Shown: positions 11,778 through 23,485, counted from the stretch's first letter. The stretch: DNA of 64,000 nucleotides from Podocnemis expansa (GCA_007922195.1 ML681998.1:19372847-19436846), one strand, 5' to 3'. Notes: a model not told the origin generated them from the sequence alone. Numbers and translations are program-made.

Positions 11778-12032
11778 ATGGTTGCTAACATTCTCTACTG
11801 TCGTTCTTTGAGGTGTGTTGCCATCTCCACACACACCCTCCTACTCGTCTGTTGGATTTAGCCAGCAGGAGGGAACGGGGTGCTATGAATTAGGACCCTA
11901 TGGTCCTCCAGAGCTGACCGAAAGATACCACTGAGAGAGAAACTTCTGTGTGGTTGAGCAAGCACACCTACATCAGAATGGACATGAGCAACATATCTCA
12001 AAGAAAAACAGTTATAGAATGTTAGTAACCAT
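11778..12032. repeat. Inverted repeat at the DIRS 3' end
   Basis: The left arm 11778-11834 ('atggttgctaacattct', 'gttctttgaggtgtgttgcc') is the reverse complement of the right arm 11978-12032 ('gcaacatatctcaaagaaaa', 'agaatgttagtaaccat') with scattered mismatches. About 145 bases lie between the arms. This split, inverted terminal architecture is characteristic of DIRS elements, where the internal complementary region and inverted repeats template the circular intermediate. Confidence 0.8.
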
Positions 12033-12249
12033 TTTTTAAAATCTTTTTGATATATCTGGTATTAATGTGACCAGGACAGAAATAATAGTATAACTGAAAC
12101 CTTGACCATTCCATAAAATGGAGTGGATCATACCTTGATTTGTGATGTGATGTCCCGGTGGTAGACAGCCCAATGTCATTTTCCTGCCAAGCATCATATC
12201 TAATGCAAACAGCATGATTTCTGCTATCATCTCAAGTCTCTCTTGACAT

Positions 12250-13245
12250 TATTGCCCTTCAAATATGTCTTGTATTTAATATCAATTCTGAATTGCTATT
12301 CCTAGATCTATTAGTTTTTATTTGTCCAGGCTGAATCTCTTTTTATTTCCTGTCTTTATTTTTAATCACTGTAGGTCCCTTTGTGTTATATCTCTATCAT
12401 TAGTGATGTGTGCAGCACCTACAGTTTTGTAACAATTATTTTTTATGGGCTGTTTTTTCCCCTCCTTTTAAATGATTGCATACAACAGGATGCAAAAGAT
12501 TCCTGTAGAATCATTCTGGACATTTCTCCCATCCAGTTCATTTCCAGTTATTACCTTTTTGTTCATGCTTCTCTAACCAGGTTTTATCCATGTGACAGTG
12601 TTTGTGTCCAACACAGTTTAAATTATTTTTTCATGTAAGATTTCATAAGGCAGCTTATTAAATACTACACTGAAGTTTAGATTTAATCTACTGTGCATTT
12701 CTCTTTCTGATTTTGCTCAGATTGAGAAAATAATGAAAGTTATGTGTGGCATTATTTGTGTAGGGTAAACCTGTGCTCTTTCTTGTGTCTGCCTTTTCTA
12801 TTATTTTCTACTTTTGTGGGTTCTTCCAGTTTATGCTTGTTGCTTTATTTTACTGGAGAAGACTCGCCAAATAGCATTTGCAAGACTTGCTTTTTTTTTT
12901 AAAATGTCTTTTCTTAAAATTAATTGCCAGTGGCTTAAGTTTATTAGTTTCTCCAGGGTTTTGGAATTCATATTAACCAGACCAAATTGTGGGGAGTCAG
13001 TTTTATTCCTGACAGCTGTATTAACGTATTCTCCAAACTGTTCATATGCCCCCCTTATCCTATTAAAGGCTTTTTTTTGTTTTCCTCAAAGTCTTTGAAA
13101 ATTGATTTATAAAGTTTAGTTTTCCTTCAGTCCTGGAATTCTTTTGCAGATGCCTGCTAATATAGATCCTCAGCTATTTTTTATTTTTGTATTGGTAAGC
13201 AAAGTAGGTAACTTGTTCCTCTCCTGTCAGTCAAATTTGTATTTA
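12250..13245 (-). mobile_element. Degenerate CR1/L2-like LINE RT segment
   Basis: On the minus strand the sequence retains the layout of a CR1-type ORF2: T-rich blocks on the + strand such as 'ctctaaccaggttttatccatgtgac' (split by changes) and 'ttattaaatactacactgaa' correspond to RT segments seen in the better copy at 22261-23448. It is heavily diverged with no long frame. The boundaries are approximate. Confidence 0.5.
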
Positions 13246-13731
13246 ATTGTTTTTTGTAAATATTTTTGACCTACAGAAGGGTAAGAGATATAGCACTGAA
13301 AGTGGGGGAGTGAACAAGAGGAGCGAGAATAAGTGGAAGCTACCAGGAAGCTTGGCAAAAGATGTTTGAGCTGATGGTATCCACCTGTATATCCAGAAGT
13401 ATTTGTTGTATGTGTCTCTTTGGTGCACTAGTAGTTCTGAGAACTGAACAGCTTAAGTATATCTTTAAACCAGGACCACAAGCTTGTTATAGTTAATGCA
13501 GAAAACTTTCTTCACAATCAGGTGGCTTAGGAACTTGTTTTTAAGGAAGGCTTAAATTTGAAACTTGAGAGGTTGAAAGAAACAAGATCTAACTTGGTGT
13601 CTAAGTTCAGTAATTACCCTTGGCAGATGGAACCAGAAGTTTGTGTAATTCAATGAAAGATCCAAGTAATTCATCTTGTGCTATTGTGTTGCTCTCCTGG
13701 CCAATGGGAATTATTTTTCAATGACTTAGGG

Positions 13732-14375
13732 CAGCAGTGCGGACCCACTGTGTCATGACACAAAAGTGTGTCATGGCACAGCGGGGAGTATGTCATGCAG
13801 GCTCAAAGTCCCCTCCCTCTTCACCCCCATTTCTAGAAGGTTGCAGGGCAGGGAGTGTACCTCTGTAACACAGGCTGGCTGCCCTGCTCTACTGAACATG
13901 CCCGGGAGGCAGGAGCTGGAGCCTGGCAGGGGTAGGGGCTGGGGGCTTGCTCCCAGGACCGGGACTGCTGCGGGGGGGGGCTGGGGCCAGGGCAGCAATC
14001 AGGATTGCAGCCATCACTGCTGTGGCTAAGGGTTGGGGCTGCTGCTGTGGCAGCCATTACCAGGGGTTGGGGCTGCTGTCAGGTCAGGGCCGTGGTTGGA
14101 GCAAGATTCAGTGTTGGGGTCAGGGCCAGACCAGAGACCCTGCTGGGTGTTATGGCCATGGCTGGGGCTGCTGCTAGGATTGGTGCCGCTGTGTGGGAGG
14201 CTGGTGCCAGAGCCGCTGTTGGGGGGGATGCCATCAAAGGTTATATTTGTTGCTGAGATTGGGGCCGGGGTCAGGGTTAGCACATGGGTCCATGTGGTAA
14301 AGAATAGTATGTGTTGCAATCAGCAGGGAACCCTCCCAGATGTGTCATGACACATAAGAAAAGTTGAGAATCCTG
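13732..14375. mobile_element. hAT-type MITE with GC-rich core
   Basis: The ends carry inverted 'gtgtcatgacaca' blocks (about 13751-13763 and 14341-14354) and outer 'cagcagtgcggacc' / 'gttgagaatcctg'. The flanking 8 bp duplication is 'acttaggg' (13724-13731) and 'acttagga' (14376-14383), one mismatch, central TA. The core (13800-14280) is a GGGGCTG-rich minisatellite-like tract, and the ORFs inside it on both strands are compositional. Confidence 0.8.
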
Positions 14376-15355
14376 ACTTAGGATGACAATAGCAACAAAA
14401 GTTGAAATTCAAGGTCAGTAGTAAAACCCTTCCCCCAAAATTGGGTGAAATTTATTCGTTCTTATTGGAGCAAATGGGAAAATTGCAATGTAATGAATAT
14501 TATTTGGATACATACAAAAAGATACATATCTTAAAACTAAAGAAAAAAATGCATCAAGAAACACCTAAGCAAGTGTTTTCTTAAGTTCCACTGGTAATTA
14601 ACGAAAATCCTTGTGATTGTAGTCAGTACTCTGGGTAATTCTTGTGCAAGGGTAGCTTGCTTGCAAGTGAACTCCAAAGAAAAATTAGTTTTTATTTTGT
14701 GCTTGTTTCTGCTCCTTTTATATATAGAAAGAGGCTGCTCTTCTTTCCCTTGTAAATCTTCTTCCTGCCTTTTATTTAAAAATAAAGGGGGGGGGGTGCT
14801 GGAACAGAATGATCTTGGGTCTTAGGCAGAGGACTCTAAATATGGGAAAGCTGGGTTCAATTCCATGTCACTCCAGCACTTGCGAAACTGGGGAAATTGT
14901 AACAAACCTTCCTATCTATTGTAAAACATAACTCCATAGAACCACTGATAATGCTGGTGGGAGCCCTTCTGTAGACAAGATTTCTGTGTGCAGTCTCATT
15001 TTTAACCACTTTTTATGGTTAACTCAATTCTTGCAGGCTTAATTATGATGGTCAAAATGGGTCTTGCTGCTACAAATTAGTTTAAATCAGGACTTACAGT
15101 ACTGAAGCTAGCACCGGGGAGAATATCCTTTGTAAATCTTCCCATCATAAACAAGCCCCTAATCTCTCTGCCTTTGTTCCTAGCTGTGAAAAAGACTCAA
15201 CCTCTCTTCATTTGAATTAAGGGCACAAAGTTGCTGCTCAGATGGATATCAGCAAGTCAGTGGACTGATATCCTCCTGTAGCTCTTCAGCCCATAGAGTT
15301 CTCCCATCAGAACAGAGATGATGAGACTCTGAATTTCTGATACTTCTATCTAAGT

Positions 15356-15823
15356 CAGTGATTTTTAGTCACTCGTGTGCCATGAGAACTGTCCAAGTGT
15401 GCCATGAAATTTTGTACAAAGATGATGAAAATCAATGCTAAATAAACATTATTCCATCTTAAACTATATTCTATCCAGCCAAAACTACAACTCATAAAAC
15501 TCATGAAAATTAATCAACCTAAAAGCGAGGTATCAGTCTTTCTGATTCTAATGTGTGAACATTCTAAAAGCAGGTGGCCAAAGGCCAAAATTGAGATGAC
15601 ATGTACTCATTTCCAGTGGATTGAAACATTAATGCATTTGATCTTTCTTTAGCTTGTTTTATGCACTATGTCACAAACCTCTCTAGTAAGACTGTAACCG
15701 TAGTAAGTGTAAGTAAATGTGACATTTGTGAGCAATCAGTTCAGCTGAAAACAGTGGGTGTGCCATGGAATTTTTTTGTCTCATTGAAGTGTGCTGTGTT
15801 ACTGAGAAGGTTTGGAACCACTG
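15356..15823. mobile_element. hAT-type MITE ('gtgtgccatg' family)
   Basis: The left end is 'cagtgatttttagtcac' and the right end is 'ggtttggaaccactg'. The target duplication is 'atctaagt' (15348-15355) and 'atctaggt' (15824-15831), one mismatch and central TA. Internal 'gtgtgccatgaaattttgta' and 'tgtgccatggaatttttttg' occur near the two ends. The middle is AT-rich. Confidence 0.82.
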
Positions 15824-15831
15824 ATCTAGGT

Positions 15832-17843
15832 ACTTCTGTGGCCATCACTGTCATAGCATCAGAGCACTTCAAACATTGATGAACTTTATTCTTCCAGTGC
15901 TTGTGAAAAAGTAGGGTAAGTATCTTTGATGGAAATATTTTTCCCATCTATTTTTGGGAAGTGTGACTTAAGCAAGTTTTAGCACAAGCAAACAAAATAT
16001 GTACAAATGTAAGTTGTCTTATAAAATAACTCCAGCTCTCTGAGGTAAGCATTTGAAACATTTGCTCATGTTTCCGGCTGTAGGAATATGGCTATTCCCC
16101 AATCCTCAGGCACAAACAGGGACAACCTGGATTACTGCTTAGTATGTGAAGGGAACCAGCCTTTTTGGTACGTCTATAGTGCAAATGAAGGTGTGGTTGT
16201 AGCATGAGCAGGCATATCTATGTTATTGTCACGCATGCTTGCTAAATTGAAGCCAGTGCAGCATGGTCTAGTGTACTGGATGCTGCGGTTAGTCAAAGAC
16301 CAAGGCATATTCTTGGTTCTGCAATTGCTTTCCTGTGTAGCTAGATCAAATCACGTACCTTCTGTGTGCCTTAGGGCAGTCTATGTAGGTATTTATTCAG
16401 AAATAGGTCCATGTATCCTCTTATTCCATAACAAGTATGGCTTAGTCTTATTTAGCTTAGCCTAATGGATTAAAGCAAACAAGAAAAAGGCATTTTTCCT
16501 TCAAAACAGTGTACACTAGTGGAGTTGATCAGAAATAGCTATTGCTGTTTAAAATCACACCCTAACTTCATCTGAATTAATTTGTGAATCGACAAATCCT
16601 TATTTAGCCAACTCTAAAATAGCAATAATGATGCTTGGCCACCACTGTGGTGTATTTTGGCTCTGATCTAAAGTCCACGGAAGTCATTTGCCCTCCATGT
16701 ATGCGTAAATGGCAGGAAGTGTTAATTTTCTATTACAGCTATTTTGTATCTGACTTACTAGTTTAATTATTTAATATTGATTTAAATAATCAGAAATTTA
16801 AGGTTTATAGGCTAATATATGAAGTTTAATCTAACTGAAAATGTTCTACACTTAAGAACACTAAATATAAAACCTACAACGCTTTTGTTTGTTTATGTAG
16901 CTGAAGTTATTGCTCTTTGTGGATGTTATTGATTCATTTGCTTGTCTGATAAATCTTGAATGAAATCCAAAGAGGAGGTGGTTTTTTTGAGTATTGATTA
17001 AAATGCAACATTTAGAAGCATTCACTCATAATTTAGTTGAAAAATCCATAGTTGGTTGAACACAAAAATTAAGCATTCCCGAAGGTCAGCTCAAATTTAT
17101 TTTTCAAATATTGCTAGCATTGTTGCCTGCCTGCAGAAATTAAGTATAGTTATTGGTTTAAAAGTCACTACTGTTAAGTCATTCAACCGCCAGTCAACAA
17201 CTGTCACTCCCGTGTGTGTTGAAGTGTTTATTTTAAGCTGTTTTCTCATACAATTCTGCAGAGTCCTTACTGACTGACAAAGGAGGAGGCTAGTGTTCCG
17301 GGGCAAAATTGCAGTGACTAGGAGCTGACTCATCTTCGGATTCAAATTAATGCTTTTAGGGTTCAAAGATCTTCTCGCTCATTCACTGTTTCGGTGCCTG
17401 CCTTGCTAAGTTGAGCTCTACAATTCCCATTCTTACTCGATAGGACATTATACTGATAAATACCATTGAGTGCAATTTATAAAGAAATAGCTATCCGGGA
17501 CTTGTTGTTAGCAGGTCTGTATGACTGGCTTTGTTAGACTAAAAAGAGCAATTCTTCTGCTTGTTGGATGCTGTGGAAAAGATGAGAGCCTTTTTTCTTT
17601 TTCTTCTTTAAATTATCCAAAAGATGTTTTGTCAGTAGATTCTATGCAGAATTTATCTGGAGAACATGTCATGTGTAAGTTTGTAGATTATTCTCCTCTG
17701 AAGAGAATCATTTTAATCAGTTATGGTTATCGTAGAACAAATATCCAGACTTTGATGAGAGAATATCCTGATATTTTAAAGGCAACAATGATCAGAAAAG
17801 CAACTAGAACACATTTTCTAATGTTTCTTTTTGCTTCTTTTAG
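15832..17843. other. DCAF13 intron, nothing recognised
   Basis: AT-rich sequence with no repeat or gene that I can name. The only functional signal is the polypyrimidine tract and acceptor at its right edge ('tttgcttcttttag'). Confidence 0.6.
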
Positions 17844-17979
17844 AGAAGTATATCATACAAAGCGAATGCAGCATGTCATCACTGTCAAGTGGACCTCTGA
17901 CAACAAGTACATTCTGTGTGGTTCGGATGAGATGAACATTCGTCTGTGGAAAGCTAATGCTTCTGAAAAACTGGGCGTG
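17844..17979 (+). CDS. DCAF13: DCAF13 internal exon (last WD repeat)
   Basis: The acceptor is 'tttttgcttcttttag' and the donor is 'gtaggt'. The first base finishes the Arg codon from the preceding exon. The exon then encodes 45 codons starting 'EVYHTKRMQHVITVKW' and ending 'GSDEMNIRLWKANASEKLGV', the final WD blade of DCAF13 and the start of the Sof1 region. It ends in phase 0. A longer open frame runs through it from 17521 to 18021, but that frame includes intron on both sides. Just after the donor is an intronic run of 'gttttgttttt' repeats. Confidence 0.95.
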
Positions 17980-17999
17980 GTAGGTTTGTTTTGTTTTTG

Positions 18000-19740
18000 T
18001 TTTTTTGTTTTGTTTTGCTAGTTTCAGTGACTGTCTCAACAGGTTTTTGTTTGTTTGTTTTTTTTAATTTTAAAAATACTGTTTCTTTCACATGATAAAC
18101 TTATAAAAACTGAGAACTTTCTAAAAGGGGAACTTCATTGACTTGTTTGGAAAATTTTGAAATAATGTCAAATCAGTATATCTAGTATGGGCAGATATTT
18201 TACTCATTGCAACCTTTAACCCTTTCCATTGTTTTATGAATCATGTGTTTTTGCCCTGTAAAGTATTTCTTTATCATATTTATTCAAGTATACTGGTCAG
18301 CTTGTACCAATCTGAACTGCATTTGAGCCCACCTCTGTGAGGAGGGTATGAATTCAGCACAGGGCATTGCTGATAAAAGATCAAATGCGCTCTCTCACCA
18401 ATCAAAGTTGGTGCATTAAAAGTTATTACTACACCCACCTTGTCTCACTAATGTCATGGGATCAGCACAGCTATGTCACCACAAACAGATTCTACCATCA
18501 CCTACATCCAGTGCAAATCCATTAGAGTGCAGGGTCAATGTTTGTTTGTGAAAGGTTGTTCCGTGAGATCTGTGAAATAAATTGGTGCTCTTTGTCTTAT
18601 TCTTAGGGGAGTAGGTCCTGTGTGTACTAGACAACTTGCTCTGATGTAGGTGAATATTTGTCTAGTTAGCCCACGTGAGCCCCTAACAAAGATGTGTAAA
18701 TCAGTTCTGTTCAGTGTAATAAACTAATCTCTCTTAAATGTGAGTTAAACTGATTTCTTTTATGGATTCATACCAACATAACTGGACAGATTTTTTTTTT
18801 TTTTTCAGTTATCCCAGCACAAGTTGTGTAATACAAACAAAGGCTCTATACAGCACCACAATTGATGCTAATTTGCGTGGTCTTGAACAGACATAGTGAG
18901 AAGCTCCAGGTTAGAACAGTCATCAAGACTGAAATTCCTCCCTCTTTCTCTTGACAGTCCTTTCAGGTCATAGGCATAGCAGTAAGGCACTTTGGAGGTG
19001 GAGTGCTGCTACTGTTTATGGATCTGCAGAGCTGTCAGTCTCATATCTTTCAGAGTAATGTGGTGTTCTTTTGTAGAAGTCAGGAAGGGAGGAGCTGTAA
19101 ACTATAACCTGATAGGCGAAATATAAACCTATAAGCCTATAAACATTTTATATCATAATAAATTATTATTGAGGTTTAATTTCTGTAAAATGTTAATTGG
19201 ACACTTCTTTAGTTAGGTTCTGTAGTAGTTTTGGTCTGCATTTTGGCTTTTTTAATAGGAAGTTTTGTATGCAGAGCTCTGAATAAGTGCTTTTTGTAAG
19301 TATCAGACAAAGCCACCTCCAGTTCTAGAGATCGTATGATGTTCACTAAGGACTTGTCTGTTGCAGTTGATTTTATTTGGAAGGGGCTCCATCCCCAATC
19401 TGGCTCTAAAACAAGTGCTGTCCAGAGAGAGATTTGATATGAATCTTTACTCTGCCTATTTGTAACATAGTGGACGTAGATGAGTAAAGCATAGTGATAT
19501 ACATATAGGATGACTAGCATTTTGTGTGCATGGTATGTTGTTTTTGTTGCAAAATACAGAATATTTCATTATCCCTGTTAGTGGACAGAGGCAGAAAACA
19601 AACTTGAAAAATTGTAGAATTAGTCTGAAGTCAATGAGATCAGATTAATAAAAGACAAATGAAGGTACTTCACATAGGAGGGAAAATCAAATGCCTGTGT
19701 ACGAAATGGGGAATAACTAGCAGTTCTTTGAGTGGTGTCT
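18000..19740. other. DCAF13 intron, nothing recognised
   Basis: AT-rich with a 15 bp poly-T at about 18791. No open frame with protein-like content and no repeat that I recognise. Confidence 0.55.
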
Positions 19741-19751
19741 TCCTGGGTGCT

Positions 19752-19950
19752 TTGCTAAAGTGGTTTTCAAACTTGGGGTCAGGACCTAGTACTGGGTTGC
19801 AGACACTCAGGTGCTGGGTGGCAGCACCCCCTGCTGCCACAGCCAAAAGACTGGAGTGCATGGCTCAAAGCTGTAACTGTTGGGTCACGGGCATAAATGA
19901 TTTTTTTTCAACTGGGTCCTGAGGAAAAATTTTGAAAACTGCTGCTCTAC
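19752..19950. mobile_element. hAT-like MITE
   Basis: The left end 'aagtggttttcaaacttggg' and the right end 'aaattttgaaaactgctgct' are inverted to each other. The interior has the ordered words 'ggtcaggacctagtactggg' and 'gctgggtggcagcacccc' typical of reptile hAT MITEs. A target duplication is not clear. Confidence 0.6.
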
Positions 19951-20284
19951 TGTATAATTGGTGCTGCGTGGCCTTTGCATCTGGAGTGGGAGATCTTCAA
20001 CAGCAGTGCCTGTCGGACTGCGTGTGCACACCTCCCCTGCCTTGCACAGTGCGTGGGAAGTGAATATAGAGCACTCTGTGGTCTGATCGACCTCACTTCT
20101 TTATCTACTGCCTGCAGCCTGGAATAGAACCCTTAGCAGAGCCTGGTTTTCCGTCTTCTCCCTAGATGGTTTCATAGTAAACTCTCCCTTAGATAGATAT
20201 TTCTTTGGTCTTCCTCCCCCCAATTATTATCATTAGTATTAAGTTTTTCTACTACTTTTATTTTAATTTCTACCTGATTTCAGA

Positions 20285-20690
20285 CACAAGTTTCGGCCCC
20301 CCGGATTTCAGTACTGGGGAGCTGGGAGTTGCTGTTTCCATGGCCTCCCTCCCCCTGCTTGGGAAGCTGGGAGCCGCTGCAGCTATGGCCAGTTCCCCCA
20401 GACCGGGAGCCACTGCAGCCATGGCCCCCCTCCCCGCTGGTTCCCCTCCACAACCCCCACCCCTGGGTCCCTTCTCCCCCTTACCTGGCCACTGGAGCTG
20501 GGGCACCTGGCCACCCCCCAGCCTGGGGGAAGCTTCCTGCTGGCCGGCCAGAAGCTTGAGTCTCCATGGCAACCGGGGACCCCGGTGCTTCCGGCCCCAG
20601 CTCCTTGTCAGTCCGCAGACCCCTTGGAGCCACCCTGTGGCCCACCAGGGGTCCACGGCCTGCAGGTTGGGAACCAGTGCTGTACATGTT
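20285..20690. repeat. GC-rich block, probably the core of a hAT-like MITE
   Basis: A C/G-rich segment in AT-rich intron, ending at the right with 'gcaggttgggaaccagtgct', a hAT-like terminus. The left terminus is not recognisable. The core is built from repeated 'ccatggcc', 'gggagc(c/t)g' and 'ccccc' words. Long ORFs on both strands here reflect the composition. Confidence 0.5.
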
Positions 20691-20744
20691 TTTACCACTC
20701 CTCAGATATCAGATGATATAAGTGATAACAGACTCTCTTGTTTG

Positions 20745-21262
20745 TGTGTACTATATCAATAGACAGGGAGAACTTTCTCTGTTCAGAAGCAAAAAAAAGT
20801 TATGGGTCTTTTGATAGCCAAAACAACATCTTCCTATTGACTGCACACCTCACCAGGCATCAGAACATCATAGTGGACACACTGAGCAGTAAAAGGAAAT
20901 ATTCTTTCACAGAACATGCAGTTAGGCTATGGAACTCGGTGCCATATTATGTAATTGAGGCCCAAGAGCTTAATAAGATTTAAAGAGCGTTTGGATGCTA
21001 TTTGGGGGAAAAATATCTGTAGGTATATCACTTACTGCATAGAATTTTGGAAGGGATATAAAACATCATATTTCACTGTTTAAGGCAATCTGACTGTTGG
21101 GATTAAGATAAGACCTGCATAGGGGATAAACTTCCTTTCCCAGTCCGCCTACCCCAGGGTTTCTTGAATCTTTCTCTGAAGTACCTGATGCCAGCCAGTA
21201 TCAAAGGCAGATTATTGGGCTAGAGGAACTGATGGTCTCATCCAGTATGGTAATTCCTATGT
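20745..21262 (+). mobile_element. Old CR1/L3-type LINE 3' end
   Basis: A short coding-like stretch reads 'KYSFTEHAVRLWNSVP' (about 20894-20941), the LINE ORF2 C-terminal 'F..RVV..WN.LP' segment. The element ends with 'ccagtatggtaattcctatgttc'-type sequence, a known L3/CR1 3' end. It is diverged and frame-broken. Confidence 0.65.
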
Positions 21263-21711
21263 TCATCCATCTTTAGTTGTTAAACCATTACTTTTTTTAC
21301 CTGGTTGACTTGATTTGGGGGTTGGGGTGGGGGGGTGTGAGCAGGGGAGATAGTATCCTGTTTCTGCATTCAGTGTACCTGTGTTTTTGTTGTGATAAAA
21401 GTATGAGTGTCCCGATTTCATGAATGTGCAGTCCTTCTCTAGCATTTGACTAGTATTCAAAACTTAGCATTTGATAATTATGTGAAAAAATTAGAACATT
21501 GGTAATAAATGCTGGGGGACTTTGGCCTGCAGTATTTTTCTTAGGTGAGAGGTTTTGATTGAATGACGCATCAAAATACTATTGCATTTCTACTGCACCT
21601 GTACCTTGTAAAATGAGGTGCTGGGTTGTATAGAATCATAGAATCCTAGGGTTGGAAGGGAACTCATAGGTCATCTAGTCCAACCCCCTGCCAGAGGCAG
21701 GACCACTCCCA

Positions 21712-22155
21712 CTAAACCATCCCAGTCATGGTCTTGTCCAGCCGGGCCTTAAACACCTCCAAAGATGGAGACTCCACCACCTCCCTTGGCAGCTCATTCC
21801 AGTGCTTCACCACTCGCCTAGTAAAAAAGTTTTTTCTAATATCCAGCCTCGACCTCCCTAACTGCAACTTGAGACCATTGCTCCTTGTTCTTTCCTCTGT
21901 TACCACCAAGAACAGTCGAGCTCCATCTTCCTTAGAGCATCCCTTCAAGTAGTTGAAGGTCGCTATCAAATCCCCCCTCAATCTTCTCTTCTGCAGACTA
22001 AATAAGCCTAATGCTTTCAGTCTTTCCTCATAGGCCTTGTGCTCCAGCCCTTTAATCATTTTGGTTGCCCTCCTCTGAACTGTCTCTAGCATGTCCCTGT
22101 CCTTTTTGTAGTGGGGAGCCCAAAACTGAACGCAGTATTCTAGATGTGGCCTCAC
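21712..22155 (-). pseudogene. CR1 ORF2 C-terminal fragment
   Basis: A 147-codon fragment begins '[19 protein letters not shown]' and contains '[19 protein letters not shown]' and '[17 protein letters not shown]', ending '[16 protein letters not shown]', the standard CR1 ORF2 thumb/C-terminal region. It is in a different frame from the RT segment upstream, so a frameshift near 22160-22200 separates them, and an extra stop at 22261-22263 lies between. It is not translated as part of an intact protein. Confidence 0.9.
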
Positions 22156-22260
22156 CAGTGCAGAATAGAGGGGAATGATCCCATCCCTTGATCTGCTGGT
22201 AATACTTCTTTTGATGAAGCCCAGTATGCCATTGGCCTTTCTGGCAGCAAGAGCACACTG

Positions 22261-23448
22261 CTAGCTCATATCTAGCTTCCCATCCACCATGACCCCCAGG
22301 TCCTTTTCTACACTGCTGCTACTTAACTGAATGTTTCCCAGCCTATAGCAGTGCATGGGGTTTTTCCGTCCCACATGCAGGATTTTACACTTGTCCTTAT
22401 TGAACTTCATAAGATTTTTATTGGCCCATTGTTCCAATTTATCTAGGTCTCCCTGAATCCTGTCCTTGCCCTCCAACGTGTCTACTGTTCCCCCCAGCTT
22501 GGTGTCATCCGCAAACTTACTGAGAGTGCAGTCTATTCCATCATCCAGATCATTGATGAAAATGTTGAACAGAACTGGCCCCAGGACCGACCCCTGGGGC
22601 ACACCACTCGTGACTGGTTGCCAGCTAGACATGGAACCATTGATTCCTACACACTGAAACTGTTGATCTAGCCAGTTTTCTGTCCACCTATCCAACCCGT
22701 ACTTCCTTAATTTGCCAATGAGAATGCTGTGGGAAACTGTATCAAAAGCCTTACTAAAATCAAGGTATATCACATCAACGGTTCTTCCTGCATCCAGACA
22801 ACCAGTCATCTGCTCATAGAAGGAAATGAAATTGGTCAGGCATGATTTACCCTTGGTAAATCCATGCTGACTGTTCCTGATCATTTTATTTTCTTCTAAG
22901 TGTTTGAGGATGGATTCTTTAAGAATCTGCTCCATAATTTTGCCAGGGATTGAGGTGAGGCTGACTGGTCTATAATTCCCCGGATCCTCCTTTTTCCCTT
23001 TCTTGAAAATAGGCACTACATTTGCTTTTTTCCAATCCTCTGGCACCTCCCCCATTCTCCATGAGCTTTGAAAGATAATGGCCAGCGGTGCTGCTATCTC
23101 ATCTGCCAATTCCCTCAGCACCCTTGGATGCAGTTCGTCCGGCCCCATGGACTTGTGCACATCCAGCTTTTTTAAGCAGTCCCTAACCTGACCTTTCGTC
23201 ACCAAGGGCCTCTCTTCTTCTCTCCAATCTGCCATACCCATGGTAGTGGGCTGGGAGCTGACCCTGCCTGTGAAAACTGAAGCAAAAAATGCATTCAGCA
23301 CTTCAGCTTTTTCTTCATCCTCTGTCACGAGGATGCCTGCCCTATTCAGCAAGGGACCTACACCATCCCTGATCCTCTTCTTGTTATTAACATACTTGTA
23401 GAACCCCTTCTTGTTATCCTTTACATCCCTCGCTAGCTGCAACTCCAT
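22261..23448 (-). pseudogene. CR1 ORF2 reverse transcriptase segment, 395 codons open
   Basis: This holds the complete set of RT core motifs: '[14 protein letters not shown]' (about residues 161-174), '[15 protein letters not shown]' (226-240, first catalytic Asp), '[14 protein letters not shown]' (281-294), and 'KFADDTK' (311-317, the FADD catalytic box of CR1/L2 LINEs), then '[11 protein letters not shown]'. The frame stops after 'KLDMS', where a TAG occurs in place of an expected Gln codon. Upstream, the endonuclease part is in another frame. The RT core is thus undamaged but the full ORF2 is not. CR1 RT copies its own RNA at nicked chromosomal targets. Confidence 0.93.
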
Positions 23449-23485
23449 TTGTCCTTTGGCCTTTCTGATTTTATCCCTGCAGTCC

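Larger units (their letters stand above)
8350..12034 (+). mobile_element. Decayed full-length DIRS-type retrotransposon
   Basis: DIRS elements use a reverse transcriptase together with a tyrosine recombinase instead of an integrase, and leave no target duplication. Here a gag-like segment (8632-8829), an RT segment (about 10380-10670) and a recombinase segment (11361-11720) lie in the expected order on one strand. The 5' end at 8350-8390 ('actcatgatctttccag', 'aggtgtgtgctta') is inverted relative to 11950-11995 near the 3' end, as expected for DIRS termini. All frames are broken by stops and shifts, so the copy is dead. The 5' part 'ctcagtcccttcttactgct' resembles the leader of abundant turtle DIRS copies as I remember them. 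It sits in the DCAF13 intron in the sense direction. Confidence 0.85.

Noticed and set aside
13766..14350. Many overlapping ORFs on both strands
   Set aside because: They are within the GC-rich core of a hAT MITE with a clear target duplication.
17521..18021. 166-codon ORF as a separate gene
   Set aside because: It only contains the DCAF13 exon 17844-17979; the rest is intron, as shown by the acceptor and donor sites.
20205..20762. 185-codon + strand ORF and 142-codon antisense ORF
   Set aside because: The GC-rich block gives proline- and glycine-rich text with no domain, and both strands are open.
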